NCBI RefSeq assembly: GCF_002158865.1
Contig: NZ_CP021455.1
Location: forward strand, 2,666,001-2,730,000
Reading direction: 5' to 3'
Length of the DNA stretch: 64,000 nucleotides
DNA from: Comamonas serinivorans
GTDB taxonomy: Bacteria > Pseudomonadota > Gammaproteobacteria > Burkholderiales > Burkholderiaceae_C
The position numbers and the translations under genes were made by a program. Numbering within the stretch: position 1 is the first letter of the stretch; each line of letters starts with the position of its first letter. This document shows positions 1 to 7,254 of this stretch, piece after piece. The notes under the pieces are model-generated. The model worked only from the letters and a program-made list of their open reading frames with translations. It was not told the origin of the DNA and made no database searches.

Positions 1-344
1 CCGCCTGGCTTTGGCGTCCGGTTGGGCATGGCCGCGGCCGCACTCGTGGCGCACGCCCGGCGTGCGGGCGGACCACCGCGCATGGTGCGCGCGGTTTGGG
101 CACAGCAAGCCCGGGCGCCCCCCGAGGCACCACCCTTGTGCTCTGCCCAGCCGGCTTTCGAGCGAATGTTGAACGGCGGCCACTGCATCACGATGGCGGC
201 GTTTCGCGCCGGCCTGTGCATACGGACGAGGTGTCCGCGCCGGTCCACCTGCGTCGCCCGTTGCGTCCGTGCCTGCGAGGTAAGCCGCGACCCGAATGGC
301 ACGGAGTCGTTCCTTTCCGCGCGGTTGCCTCACCTTGGCGGGCA
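1..344. other. Stretch without a recognisable gene
   Basis: Open frames here are alanine/arginine-rich and overlap each other on both strands, as expected by chance in GC-rich DNA. I see no conserved motif and no convincing ribosome binding site. The left edge may hold the end or upstream part of a gene outside the window. Confidence 0.4.
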
Positions 345-370
345 ACAAAAAGCCGCCCCAAGGGCGGCTT
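345..370 (-). terminator. Rho-independent terminator after the PXPV-repeat gene
   Basis: A near-perfect hairpin (AAGCCGCC paired with GGGCGGCTT) is followed on the minus strand by a run of five T. It lies about 28 bases past the stop codon of the minus-strand gene at 398-769 and fits an intrinsic terminator for it. Confidence 0.8.
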
Positions 371-397
371 CAGAGACAGACCCGCGCAGGCCTCGTG

Positions 398-769
398 TCA
401 GCGGTGGCCGTGACCCCGGCCCCGGTGGTGGCCATGACCGTGGCCATGGCCGCGCCAGTGGCGGTCATCGCGGTAATACCGACCGCCGTAGTAGTAGCGC
501 GGGGGCGGCGGTGCGTAATAGACGGGGCGCGGCGGCGCGTAGTACACGGGCGGCGGCGGGGCCACGTACACCGGAGCCGGCGCCACGTACACCGGCGCGT
601 TGCCAAACCCCACGCTGACGCCGGGTGCGCCCACGCCCACGTTCCAGTACACGTCGCGCGCCTGCGCCTGGCCGGCCACGCCCAGGGCGGCAGCCACGGC
701 CACACCGGCCATGACCGCCCAGCGCTTCACGCGGCTGGATCGGGGGATCGATTGCGTCAAGTCATTCAT
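398..769 (-). CDS. Secreted PXPV-repeat, Tyr/Pro-rich small protein
   Basis: A 123-residue protein with an N-terminal signal peptide: basic start, hydrophobic core AVMAGVAVAAALGVAG and an AQA-type cleavage site near residue 31. The mature part has a repeating valine/tyrosine-alanine-proline pattern (VYVAPAPVYVAP, VYYAPPRP) and then a Tyr-, Arg-, Gly- and His-rich tail ending in GHGHGHHRGRGHGHR. The repeat resembles the PXPV repeat family of small exported proteins of unknown function that are common in Burkholderiales. The start was chosen at 769 because AAGGAG lies about 8 bases upstream and because longer upstream frames lack a signal sequence. The His-rich tail could bind metal, but that is inference. 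It stands alone between a terminator and the glnS promoter region. Confidence 0.75.
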   Translation of the reverse strand: MNDLTQSIPRSSRVKRWAVMAGVAVAAALGVAGQAQARDVYWNVGVGAPGVSVGFGNAPVYVAPAPVYVAPPPPVYYAPPRPVYYAPPPPRYYYGGRYYRDDRHWRGHGHGHGHHRGRGHGHR

Positions 770-976
770 CACTTGGCTCCTTGTCCTGCCGAGCGTGCAC
801 GGCACGCTCCAAAAAAATGAATGGCGCGGTGGCCCGCCTGTGGCGCGGCACCCGCCTGAGACCCTAACGCGGACGCGGGCTCGGGCGTTGTCACCATAAG
901 CGTTTCCGGCGTTGCCAGATGTAAGCCATCGGGATTCACCCGGGCCATGAAGGCCTGGGTGAAAACCCGAGCCAAC

Positions 977-982
977 TACAAT
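977..982 (+). promoter_or_regulatory. -10 box of glnS, possible leaderless mRNA
   Basis: TACAAT lies 8 to 13 bases before the glnS ATG, so transcription would start at or within a base or two of the start codon. No Shine-Dalgarno sequence is seen, which fits a leaderless or nearly leaderless message. No clear -35 box is visible. Confidence 0.5.
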
Positions 983-989
983 TTGCGAC

Positions 990-2867
990 ATGAACACGCC
1001 GCATCCGAGTGCCCCTGCCTCCCCTGAGGCCGATACCCCCGCCAAGCCCAGCCATTTCCTGCGCCAGGTCATCGAGGCCGACGAGGCCGCCAACACCTAC
1101 GGCCAGCGCAGCTGGGGCGGCAGCCCGGGCGATGCGGCCCACCACCGGGCCGGCATCGTCGACCCGGCCAAGGTGCGCATGCGCTTTCCACCCGAGCCCA
1201 ATGGCTACCTGCACCTGGGCCATGCCAAGAGCATCTGGCTGAACTTCTCGCTCGCGCACGACCACGGCGGCGTCTGCCACCTGCGGTTTGACGACACCAA
1301 CCCCGAGAAGGAAGAGCAGGAGTACGTGGACGCCATCCGCGAAGCCCTGCGCTGGCTGCGCTACGACACCGAATTCGCCGACGGCCTGGCGCCCGAGAGC
1401 GCTGCCTGCATGGCCCCGCGTGAGCAGGCCCACGAGTACTTCGCCAGCAACTATTTCGACTTCATGTACCGCGCGGCCGAGTACCTGATCGAGGCCGGCC
1501 TGGCCTATGTGGACGAGCAGACACCCGAGCAGATGAGCGCCAACCGCGGCGACTTCGGCACACCGGGCAAAAACAGCCCTTTCCGCAGCCGCACGCCGGC
1601 CGAAAACCTGGCGCGCTTTCGCGAGATGCGCGATGGCCAACTGCCCGATGGCGCTGCCGTGTTGCGCGCCAAGATCGACATGGCCAGCCCCAACATCAAC
1701 CTGCGTGACCCGGCGCTCTACCGCATCCGCCATGCCACGCACCACAACACGGGCGACCGCTGGTGCATCTACCCCATGTACACCTATGCGCACCCCATCG
1801 AGGATGCGCTGGAGCAGATCACCCACTCGATCTGCACGCTCGAGTTCGAAGACCAGCGCCCGTTCTACGACTGGCTGCTGGCGCGGCTGTGTGAAGGCGG
1901 CCTGCTGGATGCGCCCTCGCCGCACCAGTACGAGTTCGCCCGCCTGAACGTGACCCACATCCTCACCAGCAAGCGCAAGCTGCGCCAGCTGGTGGAAGAA
2001 GGCCACGTCGACGGCTGGGACGACCCCCGCATGCCCACGCTGGCGGGCCTGCGCCGCCGTGGCTACACGCCCGAGGCCATCAAGCTGTTCTGCGAGCGCA
2101 GCGGCGTGACCAAGACGGGTGGCGCCTGGACGGAGTACGCCGCCCTCGAAGCAGCGCTGCGCGACACGCTGGACCCGGTGGCCGCACGCGCGCTGGCCGT
2201 GCTCGATCCCGTGGCGCTGCACATCGTCAACTGGGAGGCGCTGATGGGCGCCGGCCACCTGGAGCCCTGCCACGCGCCGGTCAACCCGCACGACGAAGCC
2301 GCGGGCCAGCGCCACTTCAGCCTGGGTGCCGACCTGTGGATCGAGCGCGAGGACTTCATGGCCGTGCCCAGCAAGGGCTTCCGCCGCCTGTACCCCCCCT
2401 ACACGGGCGGCGACGGCCAGCCCAAGGACGGCAACAAGGTGCGCCTGAAGTACGGCTATGTCGTGCAGTGCACCGGCTTTGAGCAGGACGCCAACGGTCA
2501 GGTCACGCGCGTGCTGGCCGAGCTCATCCCCGACACCAAGAGCGGCACGCCGGGCGCGGACAGCGTCAAGGTCAAGGGCGTGATCGGCTGGGTCGGCCAG
2601 GCCGACGCCGTCGCCATCGAGGTGCGCAACTACGAGCGCCTGTTCAACGCCGAGCACCCGGGCAGCGCCGAGCTGACCGAGGAGCTCAACCCGAACAGCC
2701 TGCACACCGTGCAGGGCTGGGGCGAGCCCAGCCTGACGCAGGCGCAGCCCGATGTGCCGCTGCAGTTCGAGCGCCTGGGCTACTTCGTGCGCGACAGCCG
2801 TGCCTTTTCGCAAGACCGCGACCACCTCGTCTTCAACCGCACCAGCGGCTTGAAGGACAGCAAATGA
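990..2867 (+). CDS. glnS: Glutaminyl-tRNA synthetase
   Basis: Charges tRNA-Gln with glutamine in the cytoplasm (class I aminoacyl-tRNA synthetase). The 625-residue protein carries the HIGH-type motif HLGHAKS at residues 75-81 after PPEPNGYL. The KMSKS-type loop is TSKRK at 326-330, with Thr where Met is more usual. The anticodon-binding beta-barrel region follows, with GFRRLYPPYTGGDG and VKGVIGWV stretches. It is longer than the 554-residue E. coli enzyme because of an N-terminal extension of about 35 residues and a few loops. The ATG at 990 directly follows a TACAAT box. The next gene begins five bases after the stop codon, so the two may share a transcript. The family assignment is secure. 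Confidence 0.97.
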   Translation: MNTPHPSAPASPEADTPAKPSHFLRQVIEADEAANTYGQRSWGGSPGDAAHHRAGIVDPAKVRMRFPPEPNGYLHLGHAKSIWLNFSLAHDHGGVCHLRFDDTNPEKEEQEYVDAIREALRWLRYDTEFADGLAPESAACMAPREQAHEYFASNYFDFMYRAAEYLIEAGLAYVDEQTPEQMSANRGDFGTPGKNSPFRSRTPAENLARFREMRDGQLPDGAAVLRAKIDMASPNINLRDPALYRIRHATHHNTGDRWCIYPMYTYAHPIEDALEQITHSICTLEFEDQRPFYDWLLARLCEGGLLDAPSPHQYEFARLNVTHILTSKRKLRQLVEEGHVDGWDDPRMPTLAGLRRRGYTPEAIKLFCERSGVTKTGGAWTEYAALEAALRDTLDPVAARALAVLDPVALHIVNWEALMGAGHLEPCHAPVNPHDEAAGQRHFSLGADLWIEREDFMAVPSKGFRRLYPPYTGGDGQPKDGNKVRLKYGYVVQCTGFEQDANGQVTRVLAELIPDTKSGTPGADSVKVKGVIGWVGQADAVAIEVRNYERLFNAEHPGSAELTEELNPNSLHTVQGWGEPSLTQAQPDVPLQFERLGYFVRDSRAFSQDRDHLVFNRTSGLKDSK

Positions 2868-2871
2868 GGCC

Positions 2872-3990
2872 ATGAGCAGCCGCCCCCGCGCCGACCTGGG
2901 CACGCACGCGTCGCTGGGCCTGGTCCTGGCCGCTGCGGGGCTGCTGCTTGCCCTGTCCGGCATGCTGACCTTGTGGTTGGCGGCCGAGTTCAGCCTGTTT
3001 GGCCTGAGCCTGCTGGTGCTGGGGCTGGTGGCCGCTGGCCTGGCGTGGTGGTCCGAGCGCCACAGCGCCGGCCCGCTCGACGACGACTTTCCCGAAACCG
3101 AGCACCAGGGCCCGGGCAACGGCTGGCTGACCACGGTGCTGCAGCGCAAACCCGGCACCGACCTGCCGCCCGACGTGGCCGAGGACGCGCCGCCCCCCAC
3201 CTCGGCCGTGGCCAAAGAGCGGGTGCAGTATGTGCTCACCGCCGATCAAAAATTAACGGCAGACGGGGCATACCCCACAAACCATGCAGCCACCGTGGCG
3301 CCACAGGTCAGCGATCGCAGCGCCGCCCCGCAGTGGTCCCCCGAGGTGTGGCAGCACATCGAATGGCGGCGCCTGCTCACCGTGGTCACGGGCCTGTTCA
3401 TCCAGGTCGGGTTTCAGCCCTCGTCGTTCAAGGCCGTGGGCCTGACCGGCGCCGACGTGGTGCTCAGCTCGGGCAAAGGCCCCTTGCTGCTGCGCTGCAT
3501 CGCCACGCGTGCGGGCATTTCGCGCGCCGACATGCGCGCCTTCGTGCGCGTGGTCAAGGCCCAGCAACTCGTGCACGCCACCCTGGCCACCGGCGGCCAG
3601 GTGTCGCCCGAGGCCCGCGCGCTGGCGCGCGAGCATGGCATCCACACGCTGGATGGCGAGCAGCTGCTCAAGCTCATCGCCACACGCACGCCTGCGCAGC
3701 AGCACACCCTGCACCTGACCGCCTATGCCGGCGCCTACTGGCGCCCCAGCTGCATGCACTGCGGCATCAAGCTGGTGCCGCGCCTGCGCCCGCAGGACCA
3801 CCGCCCCTACTGGGGCTGCCGCAACGCACCGGACTGCACGGTGGCGCTGCCCATGGACATGGCGCAGCTGTCGCGGCTCAAGCGTCCAGCCGCCGCGGGA
3901 CAGGGATCCAGTGCTGCTGTGGCCACAGCCGATGCACGCCCTGTTCAGGTGAACGTTGGCGCGGCAGCCACTCAACCTGCGGCACTCTGA
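2872..3990 (+). CDS. Membrane-anchored restriction-endonuclease-like protein with C-terminal zinc ribbon
   Basis: A 372-residue protein of uncertain role. Two hydrophobic segments (about residues 13-33 and 38-60) form an N-terminal hairpin anchor. A soluble region then resembles the Mrr/restriction-endonuclease-like fold, from EWRRLLTVVTGLFIQVGFQ through GADVVLSSGKGPLLLRC to FVRVVKAQQLVHATLATGG. In Mrr-type nucleases the catalytic pattern is D...(E/Q)xK; here D and CIATRAGISRA are visible but a clear ExK is not, so activity is doubtful. The C-terminal CMHCGIKLVP...GCRNAPDC is a four-cysteine zinc ribbon like the topoisomerase I C-terminal zinc finger. A 52-bp palindromic element is read in-frame at residues 118-135, in the linker between anchor and nuclease-like domain. 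The gene starts five bases after glnS. Confidence 0.7.
   Translation: MSSRPRADLGTHASLGLVLAAAGLLLALSGMLTLWLAAEFSLFGLSLLVLGLVAAGLAWWSERHSAGPLDDDFPETEHQGPGNGWLTTVLQRKPGTDLPPDVAEDAPPPTSAVAKERVQYVLTADQKLTADGAYPTNHAATVAPQVSDRSAAPQWSPEVWQHIEWRRLLTVVTGLFIQVGFQPSSFKAVGLTGADVVLSSGKGPLLLRCIATRAGISRADMRAFVRVVKAQQLVHATLATGGQVSPEARALAREHGIHTLDGEQLLKLIATRTPAQQHTLHLTAYAGAYWRPSCMHCGIKLVPRLRPQDHRPYWGCRNAPDCTVALPMDMAQLSRLKRPAAAGQGSSAAVATADARPVQVNVGAAATQPAAL
3225..3276 (+). repeat. 52-bp palindromic element, in-frame copy (endonuclease-like gene)
   Basis: Begins GCAGTATG, has the central GCCG / CGGC stem around an A-rich loop, and ends GCATACCCC. It is read through in the frame CAG TAT and encodes roughly VQYVLTADQKLTADGAYP, with no stop codon. 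It sits in the linker between the membrane hairpin and the nuclease-like domain. Confidence 0.8.
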
Positions 3991-4418
3991 ACCCGGCGCG
4001 CCCGTCTCGGCTTGGGGCCATGAACATAGCCGCCAGCCATGAAAACCACAAAACGGCACCCGGCGTGGGACGCAGGTTGCTCAGCGGGCACCGCGGCGAT
4101 GGTGGTGGCTGGCAGGGCGGTGGTCACCATGGCTTCACGACTGTCGAAGAAATTCGCCTCGCCCGCATGGACGTTAGCCCAGGCGGCGACTCGGAAGATC
4201 ATCGGCCCCGATGCACCCATGCCCAAGGTGCAGGATCACCGTCGGTCACCTCGCCTGGTAGCGACCGTCTCGACCCATGCGTGGGCAAACACCGCGTCGT
4301 GCCCCTGGCCGACGGCAGCACCCTGGCGCTGGACACGACAGCTCGGTGACCGGTGCCGACACGCGCCTGCGCCCGTGGCCCCAAGCCGTGGCGCAGACCA
4401 CTCAGGCTCATGGCCGCG
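3991..4418. other. 428-base stretch without a recognisable gene
   Basis: Short open frames exist on both strands but none has a recognisable motif or good ribosome binding site. The stretch separates the plus-strand endonuclease-like gene from the convergent Nudix gene. No repeat copy or clear terminator was seen. Confidence 0.4.
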
Positions 4419-4937
4419 TCAGCGGCGAAACTCCATGAACTCGGGCTCGTGGCCGCGCGAACGCAGCCACTTGGCCAGGGCCTGGCCCGTGCCGGCCGAC
4501 CAGCATTTGACGTCCTTCAGGTCGAGCAGCTTGTAATCGACCAGTTCCGGCGAGAGCTTGACCTCGCCCGTGCAGACCGCGTGGTAGGCGATGATGACCT
4601 GGTTCATGCGCAGAAACTCGTACACGCCGATGAGCTCGAGCGACTCGGTCTGCAACGCGGTCTCTTCTTCAATCTCGCGCCGCACCCCGTCTTCGGGCGA
4701 TTCGCCCGCCTCCATGAAGCCGGTGATCAAGGCATACATGTCGCCCTTCCACATCGCGTTCTTGGCCAGCAGCACCTGACCGTCTTTTTCGATGATGGCC
4801 GCCAGCACGGGCGTGGGGTTGTTCCAATGCGTCCAGTTGCACACCGGGCAGCGCATGCGCTCCTTGGGACCGCCATCCTCCATGTCGGTGACGGCCATCA
4901 ACTCGGTGGCGCATTGGGGGCAGTAGATGAAGCTCAT
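4419..4937 (-). CDS. Nudix hydrolase with N-terminal zinc ribbon (NudC-like)
   Basis: Hydrolyses a nucleoside diphosphate linked to another group; the exact substrate is not shown by sequence. The 172-residue protein starts with a zinc ribbon (CPQC near the start, CPVC about 25 residues later). It then has the Nudix box GFMEAGESPEDGVRREIEEE, which matches GX5EX7REUXEEXGU except at the last positions. This zinc ribbon plus Nudix layout resembles NADH pyrophosphatase NudC, but the protein is shorter than the about 257-residue E. coli NudC and lacks its N-terminal domain. The start was placed at 4937 (MSFIYC) because AGGA lies about 11 bases upstream and the ribbon begins at once. It is convergent with the preceding genes. 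Confidence 0.85.
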   Translation of the reverse strand: MSFIYCPQCATELMAVTDMEDGGPKERMRCPVCNWTHWNNPTPVLAAIIEKDGQVLLAKNAMWKGDMYALITGFMEAGESPEDGVRREIEEETALQTESLELIGVYEFLRMNQVIIAYHAVCTGEVKLSPELVDYKLLDLKDVKCWSAGTGQALAKWLRSRGHEPEFMEFRR

Positions 4938-5170
4938 GCTTGAAAAAATCCTGTTGAGGTCGCGTGCAAAACCGTAGCTTGACACAGCGCCGGGCCGTCG
5001 CTTGTCGCCGCCTTGCGGGCGTTCGCCCGGCCATGGCGGCGGCCGACGGACTGGCTGCTGCGACGGTCACCCTCGGGTGTCACGGCACCGAAGAGACTGA
5101 GCCGCGTGGGCGTCGCGCGCCGCCGGGTTGCTCAGGCTGGCCGTCCGGCGCAACGGGTTAAGCTGCCGCG

Positions 5171-5759
5171 ATGACCTCGACACCACACCCGCCTTCACCC
5201 GCCCCGCCCTGCACCGAACCGGTGGAGCTGCACACGGCTCGTCTGGTGCTGCGCCCGTGGCGGCCCAGCGACTGGCCCGCCTTCGCCCAGCTGAACGCCG
5301 ACCCCGAGGTGATGCGTCACTTTCCGGCCACGCTGACCGCGGACCAAAGCCAGGCGCTGGCGCAGCGCTGCCAGGCGGGCATTGACGAGCGCGGCTGGGG
5401 CTTCTGGGTCACCGAACACCGCGCGTCAGCTGGCGGGCATGATCGGCCTGAACATCCCCTCAGCCGACCTGTCCTGCTCCCCCTGTGTGGAAATCGGCTG
5501 GCGCCTGGCCCGGCCCTTTTGGCACCAGGGGCTAGCCACCGAGGGCGCGCGGGCAGCACTGGATTTCGCCTTCGGCACCCTGCAGCTGGACGAGGTGGTC
5601 GCGTTCACCACCTTGTCCAACCTGCCGTCACAAGCCGTGATGCAACGCCTGGGCATGCAGCGCGACGCGGCCACGTTTCAGCACCCCGCCCTGCCGCCCG
5701 GCCACGCGCTGGCCGAGCATTGCCTGTATCGCATCCAACGCCATCAGCATGGCGTATGA
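5171..5759 (+). pseudogene. GNAT N-acetyltransferase (RimJ/RimL type), frameshifted
   Basis: Two overlapping frames together encode one acetyltransferase of about 195 residues. The first frame gives TARLVLRPWRPSDWPAFAQL through GWGFWVTEHR; the second continues QLAGMIGLNIPS, VEIGWRLARPFWHQGLATEG (acetyl-CoA binding loop) and LDEVVAFTTLSNLPSQAVMQRLGM. The switch lies in the GCGCG tract at about 5420-5425, where one extra base breaks the frame. Without it the gene is full length and matches proteins that acetylate N-terminal or other amines. It may be a real pseudogene, a phase-variable tract or a sequencing error. The stop codon lies within a 52-bp palindromic element. Confidence is high for the family and moderate for the pseudogene status. 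Confidence 0.7.
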
Positions 5760-5802
5760 GCGCACTTCCGTTCATTGAATATCGCAAGCAGCGCCATACT
5801 CC
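5751..5802 (+). repeat. 52-bp palindromic element over the end of the GNAT gene
   Basis: Begins GGCGTATGAGCGC, has CCGTTCATTGAATATCG in the centre and ends GCGCCATACTCC. The left arm supplies the TGA stop codon of the frameshifted acetyltransferase gene. The element lies between that gene and the convergent TctC-like gene. Confidence 0.8.
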
Positions 5803-5815
5803 ACACCCAAGACCA

Positions 5816-6868
5816 TCAGGACTTGAGCACCTCGGAATCCTGGATCATCTTCTTCCAGCGCACGCGCTCCTTGGCCAGGAAGCGCTCGTAATCGGCCGCG
5901 CCCTGGGCGGTGATGCGCACCCCCTGCTTCTCCAGCGATTGGCGCAGCTCGGCGCCCTTGAGCTGCTGAAGCGAGGCATTCGACAACGCGTCGACCACCG
6001 CCTGCGGCGTGCCCTTGGGCACGAACAAGCCGTTCCAGATCGGCATGGCAAAGCCCGGGAAGCCCTGCTCGGCCACCGTGGGCACGTCGGGATAGGCCGG
6101 CGCACGTTCGGCGCTCATGCTGGCGATGACGCGCATCTTGCCGGCTTCGACCTGGGGCCGGGTCGTGGGCACCGTCATCACGGCCACTTCGATTCGCTTG
6201 GACAGCAAGTCCGGGATGGCCGGCGCCTCGCCCGAGTACGGTGCGTGGATCATCTTCACACCGGCGAGCTTGCACAGGTACTCCATCGCCACGTGCACCG
6301 GGCCCAGCGGCCCCGTGGACATGAAGCGCACCTCGCCCGGCCTGGCCTTGGCATCGGCCAGCAGGTCCTTGAGCGATTTGTAGGGGCTGTCGACCGGCAC
6401 GGTCAGCGAGTAATCCACGTCGAACAGGTAGGCCACGGCGGCGAAATCGCGCTCGGGCTTGTAGCTCAGCGTGGGCATGGTGTGCTCGAGCACGATGTTG
6501 GTGCCGATGCCCCCCATGAGCACCGTGTAGCCATCGGCCGGGCTGCGCACCACGGCCGTGGCGCCAATGGCACCCGATGCACCCGGCTTGTTGTCGACGA
6601 TGACGGTCTGCTTGAGCGGGGTCTCCAGCGCCTTGGCCATCAGGCGCCCCAGCACATCCGTGGCACCCCCCGGTGCAAACGGCACCACCAGCTTGATGGG
6701 CTTGCTGGGAAAGTCCGCCGCCAGCGCCAGCTGCGGCGCCAGACCCAGGCCGGCCGCCGTGCCTGCCGCAGCGGCGCCGAGCAGGTGGCGGCGCGTCATG
6801 CCGGGGTTGGCGGTCAGGGTGTGGCGGGACGGGGCATGCGGGTTCAGGCGGGGCTTGCGCGGGGTCAT
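5816..6868 (-). CDS. Bug/TctC-family periplasmic solute-binding protein
   Basis: An extracytoplasmic receptor of the tripartite tricarboxylate transporter (Bug) family, 350 residues. The N-terminus holds a twin-arginine-like signal (MTRRHLLGAAAAGTAAGLGL, ending near ALAADFPSKPI). The mature protein has family hallmarks: IKLVVPFAPGGATDVLGR, VIVDNKPGASGAIGA, ADGYTVLMGG, VRFMSTGPLGPVHVAMEYL and APAYPDVPTVAEQG. The ligand cannot be predicted. No TctA or TctB membrane partners are nearby, so it is an orphan binding protein, as is typical of the greatly expanded Bug family in Burkholderiales. The start at 6868 has GGAG about 6 bases upstream; a longer frame to 6934 lacks this. The repeat copy at 5751-5802 lies just past its stop. 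Confidence 0.92.
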   Translation of the reverse strand: MTPRKPRLNPHAPSRHTLTANPGMTRRHLLGAAAAGTAAGLGLAPQLALAADFPSKPIKLVVPFAPGGATDVLGRLMAKALETPLKQTVIVDNKPGASGAIGATAVVRSPADGYTVLMGGIGTNIVLEHTMPTLSYKPERDFAAVAYLFDVDYSLTVPVDSPYKSLKDLLADAKARPGEVRFMSTGPLGPVHVAMEYLCKLAGVKMIHAPYSGEAPAIPDLLSKRIEVAVMTVPTTRPQVEAGKMRVIASMSAERAPAYPDVPTVAEQGFPGFAMPIWNGLFVPKGTPQAVVDALSNASLQQLKGAELRQSLEKQGVRITAQGAADYERFLAKERVRWKKMIQDSEVLKS

Positions 6869-7139
6869 GGTGGTCTCCAAAGGCGTTGTGGCGTGGCGAC
6901 AAGGCTTCGCACGCTGCCCTGTCGGGGCCTGCATCTGACACCAAAGCGAGCCCTGGGTCTGTCACCCTTGGTCGAGCTGCGGGCAGCGGCCACCCACGAG
7001 CACGGCCAGCGAGGCCGAGATGCCCAGACTGATGCGGCGCTTGTCTTCGTCATGGCTTTCGCGCCGCTACTCGGGCCCGCGCACCGGCACGCCCAGCGCG
7101 AGCAGGACGGTTCGCCCCCAACTTTCGACACCTCAAAAA
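6869..7139. other. Upstream region of the TctC-like gene, no gene seen
   Basis: About 270 bases, expected to hold the promoter of the minus-strand binding-protein gene. No consensus -35/-10 pair was convincing, and short frames here show no family motif. Confidence 0.3.
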
Positions 7140-7191
7140 GCAGTATGGGTTGGTTCCCGTTGTCATTTCAACGGGAACCAACCCATACCCC
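7140..7191 (-). repeat. 52-bp palindromic element with perfect 20-bp stem, likely terminator
   Basis: The most perfect copy: the arms at 7143-7162 and 7169-7188 are exactly complementary over 20 bases around a 6-base loop. On the minus strand the stem is followed by TGCTTTTT. It lies 63 bases past the stop of the minus-strand DUF349 gene, so this copy has the form of an intrinsic terminator for that gene. Confidence 0.88.
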
Positions 7192-7254
7192 ATCAAGCTT
7201 CAGCCAGCTGGCAGACCGGCGCTTGACCGGCCTGCTACCCGCCCGAGCCATGGC

